Below, one piece after another: positions 41,306 through 50,449 of a DNA stretch of 64,000 nt. The notes under the pieces were generated by a model that made no database searches, was not told the DNA's origin, and saw only the letters and a list, made by a program, of their open reading frames with translations. Position 1 is the stretch's first letter. The number at the start of each line of letters is the position of its first letter. A program made the position numbers and the translations under genes. The stretch comes from Sva-07 sp963715285 (lineage in GTDB: Bacteria > Actinomycetota > Acidimicrobiia > Acidimicrobiales > Ilumatobacteraceae): contig CAVQRU010000043.1 in assembly GCA_963715285.1 (NCBI GenBank), forward strand, positions 270,610 through 334,609. Reading direction: 5' to 3'.

Positions 41306-42436
41306 ATGGCGTGGAAAGCGACAGGTCGACCGACGGTCCGTAAACAGCGCGACAAGTGGGTCGTGCGTGTCGACGGCATCGACACCGCCACCGGCAAGCA
41401 CCGCCCTCGTCAGCTCGGTACCTACGCATCACAACGCTCGGCGAACGCCGCGGCGAGGTCGATGAAGACCGAGGATCGGTCGACCGAGCGGGGCACCGTG
41501 AGTTGGTTGGTGCGCCGCTACGTCGCCAGCCGGACCGACATCACGGTGAAGGCCCGCCAGCAGTACGAGTGGGCGATCCCGCACATTGAGAACGGCCTCG
41601 GAGCCATCCAGTTGTCGAGGCTCGATCGTGAGGACGTGGCGACGTGGATCGACAACCTGGCCGCCGGCGGGAAGCTGGGTCGCCGCAGCATTCAGATCTG
41701 TCGCACCGTGCTGCGAGCTGCGTTGACCGAAGCGGTCGACGAGGGACTCATTCCGCGGAGCCCGGCAGCTCGCGTCGGACTGCCGCGAACCGTGGCCAAG
41801 GAGGTCAAGCCGAAGGACGCCGTCGCGTGGGATGCGGCCGACGTCGACCGCTTCCTCGAGGCCACGGCCGAGCACCGCTGGGCGGTGGCGTTCCGGCTCG
41901 GTGCGCTGTTCGGCCTGCGACGCAGCGAGGTGCTCGCGCTGCGTTGGGACGACGTCGACGTCGAGGCGAAGTCGTTGCGGATCGACGAAAGTCTCGTCGC
42001 CACGAATGAAGGCGCCGCGTGGACCAACGCCAAGAACGAACGGTCCCGTCGTGTGATCCCACTCGACGACGACACCGTGCGAGCGCTCACCCGTCGGCGG
42101 GCGGAACAGGCCGCCGAGCGTCTCGCGGCTGGCTCGGAATGGGAGGACAACGACCTGATCATCGCCACCCGCACCGGCCGGCTCGTCCTGCCCCGCTCGT
42201 ACGACCGAGCGCTCGCAACGATCGTCGACAACGCCGGGCTGCCACGTCTCACCTCCCACGGACTTCGGCACACCGCCGCGACCCACATGGTCCAGGGTGC
42301 TCGCGACGTCGGCGAGCTCCGAGCGATCGCCGATCTTCTCGGCCACAGCCCCGAGATGCTGATGAACACCTACGCGCACGTCCTTCCGCAGAGCCAGACC
42401 GCTGTGGTCGATCGGATCAGTCGTCGCAATTCGTGA
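41306..42436 (+). CDS. int: Tyrosine recombinase (integrase) of the element
   Basis: About 376 residues. The N-terminal arm-binding part has an AP2-like three-strand look (TVRKQRDKWVVRVDGIDTATGKHRPRQLGTYASQ). A SAM-like core-binding domain follows (YVASRTDITVKARQQYEWAIPHIENGLG). The catalytic domain has Arg in LFGLRRSEVLALRWDD, HxxR in SHGLRHTAATHM, and His...Tyr in LLGHSPEMLMNTYAHV. It catalyses site-specific recombination between attP and the tRNA-Ala gene. ATG 41306 is chosen; ATG 41264 lies within the arm repeats and would add 14 atypical residues. Confidence 0.95.
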   Translation: MAWKATGRPTVRKQRDKWVVRVDGIDTATGKHRPRQLGTYASQRSANAAARSMKTEDRSTERGTVSWLVRRYVASRTDITVKARQQYEWAIPHIENGLGAIQLSRLDREDVATWIDNLAAGGKLGRRSIQICRTVLRAALTEAVDEGLIPRSPAARVGLPRTVAKEVKPKDAVAWDAADVDRFLEATAEHRWAVAFRLGALFGLRRSEVLALRWDDVDVEAKSLRIDESLVATNEGAAWTNAKNERSRRVIPLDDDTVRALTRRRAEQAAERLAAGSEWEDNDLIIATRTGRLVLPRSYDRALATIVDNAGLPRLTSHGLRHTAATHMVQGARDVGELRAIADLLGHSPEMLMNTYAHVLPQSQTAVVDRISRRNS

Positions 42437-42523
42437 GCGCGGTGCGGATCCCGTGTTGCTCTGCGCGCCGGGACCGCCCGATACTGTTTTTGCACCCCCT
42501 CAGTTGCTTCGGTGGCTGCGTTC

Positions 42524-42547
42524 AGGCCCGCCGACATCGGCGGGCCT
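42524..42547 (+). terminator. Rho-independent-like terminator after int
   Basis: AGGCCCGCCG / CGGCGGGCCT form a perfect 10-bp stem with a 4-base loop, followed by TTGCATTTGT. It lies 88 bases after the integrase stop. Confidence 0.75.
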
Positions 42548-42607
42548 TTGCATTTGTGCCGTTGGCGGAGTCGACGCGATCGCATGTGGAATGACACATA
42601 GTCTTGG

Positions 42608-42910
42608 GTGATGGGCGACTTGGCTGCGATCGCCGGGATGCAGCACCCCGGGCATGCGATTCGTGAACGGCGCACCGCATTGGGTTGGACACAGGCTGAC
42701 CTCGCCGATCGAGCCGACGTCGCACAGGCGGACATCTCGCGGATCGAGAACGGTCGACTCGATGCCCGGTGGTCAACGATTCAACGGATTTCCGAAGCGC
42801 TGGTGTCATCAACCGACGCACCGAAGCGAAGTCTCGCCAACGCTCATCGCGATCGTCGAGCACCCCGGGCGACGGGGACTACGAAGTGGGAGTCGAAGGT
42901 CGAGTCCTGA
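42608..42910 (+). CDS. XRE-family DNA-binding regulator
   Basis: A 100-residue protein (or 99 from ATG 42611). Residues about 14-65 form a Cro/C1-type HTH: AIRERRTALGWTQADLADRADVAQADISRIENGRLDARWSTIQRISEAL. The C-terminus is basic and probably disordered. In integrative elements such regulators control int/xis or transfer genes. Codon use and local GC are slightly lower than in the chromosome. Confidence 0.85.
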   Translation: MMGDLAAIAGMQHPGHAIRERRTALGWTQADLADRADVAQADISRIENGRLDARWSTIQRISEALVSSTDAPKRSLANAHRDRRAPRATGTTKWESKVES

Positions 42911-43145
42911 TCGTTGCTTCACTCGACTGATCCCGGCTCCGTCCCGGCCCGTTTCCGACGGTTGAGTTGACCAATCCACCAGACGATGCGCGGTACGTGA
43001 GTTTCGCCCTCAGCCTGTAGCTGAAAAAAGATTGCCCGCGCTCGGGGTCTCGGTGCCCGTTGAGAGGTGTGGGTTGTCACAAATTCGCGTTTTCGCAGGC
43101 ATGTGTTCGTATGGGGAACGCACGCTGATGGGTGCCGAGGTGTCG

Positions 43146-43487
43146 ATGACCCAGGTTTCGGTGCCGGATCTGTTGACGGTGATGGAGGCCGCCGGCGTGT
43201 TGCGGGTCGGTCGCACGACCGCCTACGACCAGGTCGGCAAGTACTTCGACACTGACGGAGCGGACGGGATGCCATGTATCCGCGTCGGCGGTCAGCTGCG
43301 CGTTCCTCGAGTGTTGTTCGAGGAGTGGCTCGGCTTTCGGATCACGGTGTGGCCACCGCTCGAAGCACCCGACGATGACGCCGACGCGATCATCAACTCC
43401 ACCACGGTCGAACCCGTCCCCACGGCTGGCCCGTCCCGTCGTCGTTCGAAGACTGCGGCGCAGTCGTCGCGTCTGTTCAGCGTGTAG
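43146..43487 (+). CDS. Excisionase-like MerR/HTH_17 DNA-binding protein
   Basis: About 113 residues. SVPDLLTVMEAAGVLRVGRTTAYDQVGKYFDTDGADGMPCIRVGGQLRVPRVLFEEWLG is the helix-turn-helix plus wing layout of excisionase/AlpA-like proteins, followed by an acidic-to-basic tail. It may direct excision or activate the relaxase gene that starts 71 bases downstream. ATG 43146 with GAGG 6 nt upstream is preferred; an upstream ATG at 43128 would add six residues. Confidence 0.8.
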   Translation: MTQVSVPDLLTVMEAAGVLRVGRTTAYDQVGKYFDTDGADGMPCIRVGGQLRVPRVLFEEWLGFRITVWPPLEAPDDDADAIINSTTVEPVPTAGPSRRRSKTAAQSSRLFSV

Positions 43488-43557
43488 GCCCGCTGATGGA
43501 ACACACCTTCTGGTTCGACTCGCGAGGTAGCAATGACAGACAGGTGCCCGCGGGCTC

Positions 43558-46500
43558 GTGGGAGTCATCGTGTTGAGGGTGTCGACGCTGTACGCGGACA
43601 CCTCGGTGACGACTGCGGCCTACTACACGCGGTATCTGACCCAAGCCGACGGTGAAGAACCCGGCCACTGGACCGGACGCCAGGCGGCGCTGCTCGGCCT
43701 CACTGGTGAGGTCACGACTGAGGATCTGCGAGCCCTGCTCGAGGGCCGGGACCCGAACAGTGGGACACCGTTGGGGTCGCCGTTCGTGAATCGGGTGACG
43801 TCGTCGGGTCGTGTGGTGCGGGCGGTGGCCGGGTTCGATGCGACGTTGTCGGCGCCGAAGTCGTTGTCGGTGTGGTGGGCGCTGTCGGGCGACGACGGCC
43901 TCGCTGCGTGTCATGACGTCGCAGTCCGGGCAGTGGTGGACTGTGTCGAACGGTTCGGGTCCACGACCCGGGTCCGCTCGAACGGCGCCCGGCTGCACCC
44001 GGAGTCGCAGGGCTTGACGGTCGCAATGTTCCGCCAGACCACGAGCCGGTTGGATGATCCGCAGCTGCATTCCCATGTGGTGATCTCCTCGAAGGTGCAA
44101 ACCGTCGACGGGCGCTGGTTCGCACTTGATGCCCGGTCGTTGAAGGGGTTCCAGCGGGCGCTGGGTGGGGTGTATCAGTCGGTGCTGCGCGCCGAGCTGA
44201 CCGCCCGCTACGGGGTGGTGTTCGGGGAAATCGTCAAGGGCCAGGCGGAGATCGCCGGCATTCCCGACGGGTTGTTGGAGGAGTTCTCGAAACGCAGCGT
44301 CCAGGTCGAGCGCGCCTACCAGCGCCTCCTCGCGGACTTCTACGCCCGTGAAGGGCGTGACCCGATCTCGAAAGAAGACGGCGCAATGCGCCGCCAGGCT
44401 GCGGCGGACACTCGTGGCCACAAGTCCGGTCACGGTGCCGGTGATCTCCGCTCACGATGGCTGGCCGAAGCCGCCACCGTCGGCGTGACCGCGGAGACGC
44501 TCACCCACAGCATCAACGCCGCGGCACGGAACCAGGCGGAGGTCGAGCCGTCGGTGACCGTCGGCGACGTGATCGGGGCGGTCGCGGAGCAGCGGTCGGC
44601 GTGGCATCGCTTCGACGTTCTCCAGGCCGTCTGCGATGTCGCTCGCTCGCAGCCGGCGATGGACGGCAGGCAGTGGGCGGGCACGCTGCACGCCGTGACC
44701 GACACCGTGCTGGCGGAGTGTGTCGATCTCGACCCTGCCGACTCCACGACGCGTCGGCGTGGTTCGGATGGGCGGTCGGTGTGGATCGAGCCGTCGGCCC
44801 GGCATCACACCAGCAGCGACGTCCTCGCCCAGGAAGAACACATCATCTGCTGGGCGATGGACGCACAACTCGAACCACCCGCACCGTCCACCGGTGTGAA
44901 GACGGGCCGACTCGATGTCATGCAAGCCGAAGCCGCCGCAGCGGTGGCGGGGTCGGATCGGTTGGTGCTTGTGGTCGGCCCGGCCGGTGCCGGCAAGACC
45001 ACGATGCTCGCCGCCGCCGTCGATGACCTCGCCGCGCAGGGACGTGTGGTGTTCGGTGTGGCGCCGACGGCGAAGGCGGCCCGCGTCCTCGAATCCGAGA
45101 CCCAGATGGCGTCGGACACGGTCGCGAAGCTGTTGCACGAGTGGCGACGAACCGATCGGCCACCCGAGCACCCATGGCGGCTCCCGGCGGGGGCGACGGT
45201 GATCGTCGACGAGGCCGGCATGATCGGCACCGGCGACCTCCACCAACTCACACACCTCGCCGACGCCCAACAGTGGCGGTTGGTGTTGGTCGGTGACCCC
45301 CACCAACTCCAGGCAGTCGGCCGAGGCGGCATGTTCGGCGAACTCTGCGCGACCGGCCGGACGATCGAGCTCGACACGATCCACCGGTTCCACAACCAGT
45401 GGGAAGCGGCCGCGTCATTGAAGCTGCGACACGGAGACCCCGGCGGCCTCGACGCCTACTTGGATCATGACCGCATCTTCGCGGCACCGTTCGACGAGCA
45501 TGTCGACAACCTCGCCCACTACTGGGCCGGCGCCCACGATCGCGGCGAGTACGTGGCGATCACGACCACCACCAACGACCACGTCGATGCCATCAACACT
45601 GCCGTCCACGACCACCGCTGTGAACTCGGCCAACTCGGCGACACTCGCCTCGAACTCGGCGATGGCTTCGAGCTGGCGGTTGGTGATGTGATCACGACAC
45701 GCCGTAACGAACGGTTCCTGCGAACCACGATGGGGGAGAGCGTCCGCAACCGCGACTACTGGAGCATCGACACCATCGGTGCCGACGGGTCGCTGTCCGT
45801 GACCCGCATCGACGGCCACGGCTCCGTCACGCTGCCCGCCGGCTACGTCGCTGAACATGTGCAGCTCGGCTACGCCGCCACCGAGCCCGGTAACCAGTCC
45901 GACACCGCCACCCGTTCCGCGACTCTGGCGACGACGGCGACCACGTGTCGCGGGTTGTACGTCGCAATCACCCGTGGGCAGGTCGAGAACCTGGTCTTGG
46001 TGGTCACCGACAGCCACGACATCGCCGACGCCGTCGACCTCCTGGAACAAGTCCTGGCCAGCGACCGCGCCGACCGACCGGCAACCAGTGTCCGCCGCGA
46101 CCTCGCCGCCACCACACCCACACCGCCGGCACCGGCCGTCCAGCCGCGCTGTCAGATCCCGCCCTGGTACGACGAGACCTACCAAGTCGCACATGCCGAG
46201 TTCCTCGACGCGCTCGGACGGCTCCGTGCCGAACGTGACGAGGAGGAACGCGTCGATCAACGCATCAACGAACTCCGCGTGCTGCTCGACGAACTCGAAC
46301 CCGCCTGCCAACCCCACGACGACGCCATCGACGACGCCCGAAGCGCACTCGACGACGCCAAGCAGCATCGCCGTCAACTCGAACGAACCATCAACGACGG
46401 CGGCCGGCGCGAACGCCGCAACGCCCGACGTGTACTGCCCACCGCTGAACGCAACGTCACCGCCGCCGAACACCACCTCCACCACGTCACCCAACAGGCC

Positions 46501-46857
46501 CGCCCCGTCCTGGAGCAGCGCGCCCAGCTCGACAGCGAACGCAGCGATCTCGTCCGCGACGTGAGAGATTTCCGTGTCTGGCGACGACAGATCAACAACT
46601 ACTACCCCACCTCCGAACTCGCCGAAGCCCGACACGACGCGCTCGTCACCTGGAAGCACTGGGCCAACGGACACACCATCGCAGCGGACCGACTCGCCGC
46701 CACCGCCGACACCCTCTCCACCAGTGACCGACCAGAGCTCCGAGCCCTCGCCGTGCCGCTCACTGGCTGGCTCACCGAACAAGGTCTCGAGACCCGACCG
46801 CACCGACGCGACGTCGCGACACGCTCTGCTGGCCCTGAACTCGGCATCGAGTTCTGA
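43558..46857 (+). CDS. MobF (TrwC/TraI-type) conjugative relaxase-helicase
   Basis: The 1,099-residue protein has an N-terminal TrwC relaxase domain: catalytic Tyr pair in TAAYYTRYLT (residues 22-23), SAPKSLSVWWAL, and the metal-binding HxH in DDPQLHSHVVISSKV (His 171 and 173). A RecD2/TraI-like helicase follows, with Walker A VVGPAGAGKTTML near 472-484, TVIVDEAGMIG, LVGDPHQLQAVGRGG and a late TTCRGLYVAITRG motif. The last 230 residues (about 870-1099) are predicted coiled coil rich in Glu/Arg/His. It would nick at oriT and unwind the transferred strand. GTG 43558 gives VGVIVLRVSTLYAD. No secretion-channel genes are nearby. Confidence 0.95.
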   Translation: MGVIVLRVSTLYADTSVTTAAYYTRYLTQADGEEPGHWTGRQAALLGLTGEVTTEDLRALLEGRDPNSGTPLGSPFVNRVTSSGRVVRAVAGFDATLSAPKSLSVWWALSGDDGLAACHDVAVRAVVDCVERFGSTTRVRSNGARLHPESQGLTVAMFRQTTSRLDDPQLHSHVVISSKVQTVDGRWFALDARSLKGFQRALGGVYQSVLRAELTARYGVVFGEIVKGQAEIAGIPDGLLEEFSKRSVQVERAYQRLLADFYAREGRDPISKEDGAMRRQAAADTRGHKSGHGAGDLRSRWLAEAATVGVTAETLTHSINAAARNQAEVEPSVTVGDVIGAVAEQRSAWHRFDVLQAVCDVARSQPAMDGRQWAGTLHAVTDTVLAECVDLDPADSTTRRRGSDGRSVWIEPSARHHTSSDVLAQEEHIICWAMDAQLEPPAPSTGVKTGRLDVMQAEAAAAVAGSDRLVLVVGPAGAGKTTMLAAAVDDLAAQGRVVFGVAPTAKAARVLESETQMASDTVAKLLHEWRRTDRPPEHPWRLPAGATVIVDEAGMIGTGDLHQLTHLADAQQWRLVLVGDPHQLQAVGRGGMFGELCATGRTIELDTIHRFHNQWEAAASLKLRHGDPGGLDAYLDHDRIFAAPFDEHVDNLAHYWAGAHDRGEYVAITTTTNDHVDAINTAVHDHRCELGQLGDTRLELGDGFELAVGDVITTRRNERFLRTTMGESVRNRDYWSIDTIGADGSLSVTRIDGHGSVTLPAGYVAEHVQLGYAATEPGNQSDTATRSATLATTATTCRGLYVAITRGQVENLVLVVTDSHDIADAVDLLEQVLASDRADRPATSVRRDLAATTPTPPAPAVQPRCQIPPWYDETYQVAHAEFLDALGRLRAERDEEERVDQRINELRVLLDELEPACQPHDDAIDDARSALDDAKQHRRQLERTINDGGRRERRNARRVLPTAERNVTAAEHHLHHVTQQARPVLEQRAQLDSERSDLVRDVRDFRVWRRQINNYYPTSELAEARHDALVTWKHWANGHTIAADRLAATADTLSTSDRPELRALAVPLTGWLTEQGLETRPHRRDVATRSAGPELGIEF

Positions 46858-46875
46858 CCCGAGGACGAAGACGTC

Positions 46876-47223
46876 GTGCGCGAGGTTGACGAGGGGTTCG
46901 CCAGCGACGAATGTGGTCGCGTGGGGATCAAGGGGAACAACGAGCGACACCGCGTCCTGGTGCCCCAAGCACTCGGATCGGACGAGTTCCTCCGCGTCAC
47001 CTGGCACGCATCGCGTGAACTGATCGTGTTCTCCCACTGGGACGGCGACCACTGCGTCGCCGCCACCCCCGTCCGCATCACCGACATCGAGGAACTCGCC
47101 TCACTGATCTCGCAGGCCGCAGCCCACGGGACCACGGCGTCGGCATGGCCGCCACCGGCCGCCGACACGCTGGTCGTCCCAGCAGCCGGACTGACCGTCC
47201 CTCCTGCCCGGCGCTCCGCCTGA
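46876..47223 (+). CDS. Small protein of unknown function following the relaxase
   Basis: 115 residues from GTG 46876. The N-terminal 75 residues look globular (RVLVPQALGSDEFLRVTWHASRELIVFSHWDGDHCVAATPVRITDIEELASLISQAA), and the last 35 are Pro/Ala-rich. The pattern is reminiscent of small actinobacterial proteins annotated only as hypothetical near relaxases. It begins 18 bases after the relaxase stop, so it is probably co-transcribed. Confidence 0.6.
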   Translation: MREVDEGFASDECGRVGIKGNNERHRVLVPQALGSDEFLRVTWHASRELIVFSHWDGDHCVAATPVRITDIEELASLISQAAAHGTTASAWPPPAADTLVVPAAGLTVPPARRSA

Positions 47224-47257
47224 CGCCTGCCGGGAACCGGCCCACGGACCGAGTGGA

Positions 47258-47575
47258 TTGTCGGCCGAGCTTGCGACAACTACTGTTGTCGCAGCGGAGA
47301 TACGGCCGAGCGCTCGCAAACACGGCATCTCCGACGACGAAATCCGCCATGCCATCGACGAGTTCGACGCCGCAGACGACTACGTCGTGACAGGATCCGA
47401 TGCGCTCGCAGAACTTCGAGCCGCTTCCGCGGCGCGGCGAGAAGCTGACAGCCGGATCGAGGCCGCAGCGCTGCGGGCACACCGAGACGGCGCCTCGTGG
47501 GGAGTGATCGGTGCGCAGCTCGGCATGACCCGCCAAGGCGCGCGGCAACGCTTCGAACGACTCACCAACTCCTGA
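47258..47575 (+). CDS. Small helix-turn-helix protein, possibly chimeric
   Basis: The frame from TTG 47258 encodes 105 residues. The C-terminal half (AAALRAHRDGASWGVIGAQLGMTRQGARQRFERL) is an HTH found in many small actinobacterial proteins. The N-terminal half contains SARKHGISDDEIRHAIDEF, which resembles the start of BrnT/DUF4258-like toxins but is then cut short. GTG 47388 would give a 62-residue HTH protein alone. I cannot decide whether this is one fused gene or a remnant plus a short HTH gene. Confidence 0.5.
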   Translation: MSAELATTTVVAAEIRPSARKHGISDDEIRHAIDEFDAADDYVVTGSDALAELRAASAARREADSRIEAAALRAHRDGASWGVIGAQLGMTRQGARQRFERLTNS

Positions 47576-47696
47576 ACGCGGTCGGAACGGTGCGCCTTGG
47601 GATGCCTGTGGTCACCACAGGGTCGAACGTTCTGGGGCAGGTCTCGGACGGGATCATCTCGTGTCACGTAAGGGCCGCTCTGGGGCTGCGGCGACG

Positions 47697-48083
47697 ATGT
47701 CCGCCAGCCTCGAGTCGATGAACGCCACCGTCGAACGCTGGGCGGAGCCGGAGATCCATCGGTTGCACGGCTACGTGCTCGAGCATCGGGGAGCACCGGC
47801 GAGCGACGTCGAGGACCGTTACCGCCTCGCCCTGGCCGTGGCGCAACGTATGGGTGCAGGCGGCTTCGAAGCGCGCGCCAACGACAGCCTCGGGCGCTGG
47901 CTCGGCCGCCTCCGACGATCACTCGGAATGCCAATCGTCACCTATCGTGCTCATGCCTGGGCCACGAGGATGTTTGACAGAGAAGTTACTGACGCATACA
48001 GTCACCCGAGGCCCGGTTGCCGCTCTCCGCGCCGTCGTATGCCGCCCGCCGTTGCGGGCGGACACCATCCCCCCACGAAGTGA
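47697..48083 (+). pseudogene. Fragment of a TPR domain from a large AfsR/cyclase-type regulator
   Basis: Residues ATVERWAEPEIHRLHGYVLEHRGAPASDVEDRYRLALAVAQRMGAGGFEARANDSLGRWLGRLRR match the pattern of the last TPR units in large ATPase/cyclase transcriptional regulators (E-xx-RL-G-xLL..., YRxALAVAxxxGAxxFExRA). Those proteins are about 1,000 residues long; here only some 75 residues remain, followed by unrelated Arg/Pro-rich sequence. It is probably a broken gene end within the element rather than a functional protein. Confidence 0.5.
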
Positions 48084-48102
48084 CGTCGAAGGACCACCGC
48101 AC

Positions 48103-49791
48103 ATGACCCTCTCACGACCCCTCATCAATCGGCGCCGCACGCTGACCGCACTCCCGGTCGTCGTCGCGCTGCTCGCCGCGACCGCCTGCGGCAGCGATGA
48201 CTCCAACAGCAGCACCGACACCACGGCCGCCGCTGCCACCACCGCGACGCCCGACACGTCGGCCGACACGACGGCACCTGCCGACGCCGAGTTCTGGACC
48301 GCGACGCCGCCGAACATGACACCGGTCGACGATGCGACCGCCGCCGAGTGGCAGGAACTGGCCGAACTGACCCTCCAGATCGCCGAGGGAACACCGGGGG
48401 CGATCATCGCTGTCTCTCACCCCGAGCTCGGCTTCTGGTCGACGGCGATCGGCGACGCTGAGGTCGACGTCGACCCGATGACCCTCGACCACCACAGCCG
48501 CATCGGTTCGGTCACCAAGACCTTCACTGCTGTTGCCGTCCTCCGGCTGGTCGACGCTGGCGAGCTGTCCCTCGATGACACGGTCGCCGATGTCGTCCCC
48601 GACGTCGCCGAGCAGTTTCCCGAGACGGCCGACATCACGGTCGAACACCTGGTGTCGATGACCAGCGGCCTGCCGGACTACGCGAACGTCGCGGGGTCCG
48701 CCACTGCGCAGGCCGTCGAGGACCCGACGAAGGTCTGGGCACCCGAGGAGCTGATCGAAGCGGCGCTCGATGCGTCCGAGGTGGAGCCGATCGGCACGCC
48801 GGGCTACTCGACGACGAACTTCATCATTCTCGGCTTGATGTACGAAGCCATCACCGGTGAAACGATCGAAGCGGGCATCGCGAGCGTTGCGGAAGACGCT
48901 GGTCTCACCGACACGGCGTTGCTCCCCGCCGACGAGAACGAGATGCCCGACCCGTCCACCCACGGCTACATCGACCCTGCCGGTGTCAGCACCCTGGCGG
49001 ATATCGGGGTCGAGGCCGAGGCAGGCACCGAAACCACCGACTGGTCGATCTCGTGGGGTGGCGCGGGCGGTGGCGCCTACTCGACGATCGAGGACCTCTT
49101 CCTGTGGGCGTCGACCGGCTCCGGCAACACCTTGCTGTCGACCGAACTGGGCACGCAGCGCCTCGAGCTGGCTCCGATCGAGGGAGACGAGCTGCAATAC
49201 GGGCTCGGGATCCTGCAGCAGGGTGTGGACGGATGGTACGGGCACAGCGGGCAGGCGATCGGCTGGGAAGCGCTCGCGTTCTACGACCCGGAGACCGGTG
49301 CGACGTTCACGGTGATGATCAACTCCACTGCCGGAGCGCAGGCGTTCGTCGTGTTGTGGAACGAACTGTTCGACCTCGGCCTCGACGTGCCGAGCTTCGA
49401 TGAGATCGAGGCCGCGCTGGCTGCTCAGTCGGCAGGCGACGGCGACGGTGAGTCGGCTGGCGACGACACCAGCGGCGACGAAGCCGGCGAGGCGTCGGGC
49501 TCGGCGACGCTGTCCGTCGGTGACGTCACCATCGATGCCGACATCGTCGCCTGCACGCTCGATCCCAGCGAGTTCGCCGCACAGGGTGAGACCTCGCAGA
49601 TCATCCTCTCCCTGGACCCTGACGTCAGCGGCGAGGCCAACATCGTCGTGTCGGGCGGCCTCCAGTTCGAGGGGAGCGGCAGCATCACCGTCGATGACGG
49701 TCAGGTGACCGTCGTCGGCTCCGGAGCCGCACCCGACGACAGCGCACCGGTGGAGGACTTCACCCTCGAAGCCACCATCGAATCCTGCTGA
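48103..49791 (+). CDS. Lipoprotein serine hydrolase (class C beta-lactamase/DD-peptidase fold) with C-terminal extension
   Basis: The 562-residue protein has a lipoprotein signal ending LLAATAC (Cys 29), a Thr/Ala/Ser-rich linker, and a beta-lactamase fold with SVTK (Ser 136, Lys 139), GYSTTNF in place of the usual YxN, and HSG near 385. The fold ends near residue 430. An Asp/Gly/Ser-rich linker and a beta-rich domain of about 90 residues with two Cys follow (SATLSVGDVTIDADIVACTLDPSEF...). It resembles D-alanyl-D-alanine carboxypeptidases and esterases of this family rather than a proven beta-lactamase. It is probably cargo of the element. Confidence 0.85.
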   Translation: MTLSRPLINRRRTLTALPVVVALLAATACGSDDSNSSTDTTAAAATTATPDTSADTTAPADAEFWTATPPNMTPVDDATAAEWQELAELTLQIAEGTPGAIIAVSHPELGFWSTAIGDAEVDVDPMTLDHHSRIGSVTKTFTAVAVLRLVDAGELSLDDTVADVVPDVAEQFPETADITVEHLVSMTSGLPDYANVAGSATAQAVEDPTKVWAPEELIEAALDASEVEPIGTPGYSTTNFIILGLMYEAITGETIEAGIASVAEDAGLTDTALLPADENEMPDPSTHGYIDPAGVSTLADIGVEAEAGTETTDWSISWGGAGGGAYSTIEDLFLWASTGSGNTLLSTELGTQRLELAPIEGDELQYGLGILQQGVDGWYGHSGQAIGWEALAFYDPETGATFTVMINSTAGAQAFVVLWNELFDLGLDVPSFDEIEAALAAQSAGDGDGESAGDDTSGDEAGEASGSATLSVGDVTIDADIVACTLDPSEFAAQGETSQIILSLDPDVSGEANIVVSGGLQFEGSGSITVDDGQVTVVGSGAAPDDSAPVEDFTLEATIESC

Positions 49792-49820
49792 TCGTCGTCG
49801 AACGACCGGATCGACCGGCA

Positions 49821-50264
49821 ATGAATCTCCCACCCGAACCCCGTCACCAGAGCGCCGAACGATTGTTGCTGCAGTTCGCACGCTTCGGTTCGGCGGTGAC
49901 CAAAACGCTGGTTGCTGCCACGAATCAACCGGACTTCGTCACGAATGCTCCGGTTCTGGTGTTGTGCCTCCTCGATCTCGACGGACCCACTCGCCCGGGA
50001 GCGATCGCTGAGGTGGTGGGCCTCACGACCGGCGGAACGACCAAGCTCCTCGACCGGATGGAGGCAGCCGGCCTGATCCATCGGACCTACGGCGCGATCG
50101 ACAACGACCACCGCGGTGTCCAGGTGGAGTTGACCGCTCGTGGACGCACGCTGCTGCGCCAGGCCACGGCCGCGCTCCTCGCACACTTGCCGGACGCCTC
50201 GACAACCGTCAAGGAGATCGTCTCCCTGATGGACGAGATCGAGGGCACTGCACCTGCGGACTGA
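49821..50264 (+). CDS. MarR-family transcriptional regulator (element copy)
   Basis: A 147-residue winged-helix protein: LLVLCLLDLDGPTRPGAIAEVV-type core, GLTTGGTTKLLDRMEAAGLIHRTYGAIDNDHRGVQVELTARGRTLLRQATAALLAHL. It starts 29 bases after the serine hydrolase and may control it. About four residues in five match the chromosomal MarR gene at 59689-60123, so one was copied from a common recent ancestor. It is the last gene before attR. Confidence 0.9.
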   Translation: MNLPPEPRHQSAERLLLQFARFGSAVTKTLVAATNQPDFVTNAPVLVLCLLDLDGPTRPGAIAEVVGLTTGGTTKLLDRMEAAGLIHRTYGAIDNDHRGVQVELTARGRTLLRQATAALLAHLPDASTTVKEIVSLMDEIEGTAPAD

Positions 50265-50298
50265 CGACTCGATCTGCCCGACCGGGCAGGAGCTCGTC

Positions 50299-50319
50299 GA
50301 TGTATCAGAGATGTATCAG
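50299..50319 (+). promoter_or_regulatory. Right-end paired repeat, probable integrase arm site
   Basis: GATGTATCAG occurs at 50299-50308 and 50310-50319, an 11-bp period, 131 bases before attR. It matches the pair near attL in sequence, spacing and orientation. Confidence 0.7.
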
Positions 50320-50449
50320 TCCGAGATGCACCGGGCTGTGTCGCCCTGTCCGGCCGGTGCCAGCCTGTTCTCGCGTCGCCCCTGCTAGATGGCATAGTCC
50401 GACACGATCCGGTACGAGCCGAAACTCGCTGAGATCGCCATTTTTCGGA

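Noticed and set aside
42450..42530. Possible small RNA gene between int and the XRE gene
   Set aside because: The only structure is the terminator hairpin; no promoter-like element specific to an RNA was found.
45415..47052. 545-codon minus-strand frame opposite the relaxase
   Set aside because: It is the mirror of the relaxase coding pattern, Val/Gly-rich with no motif.
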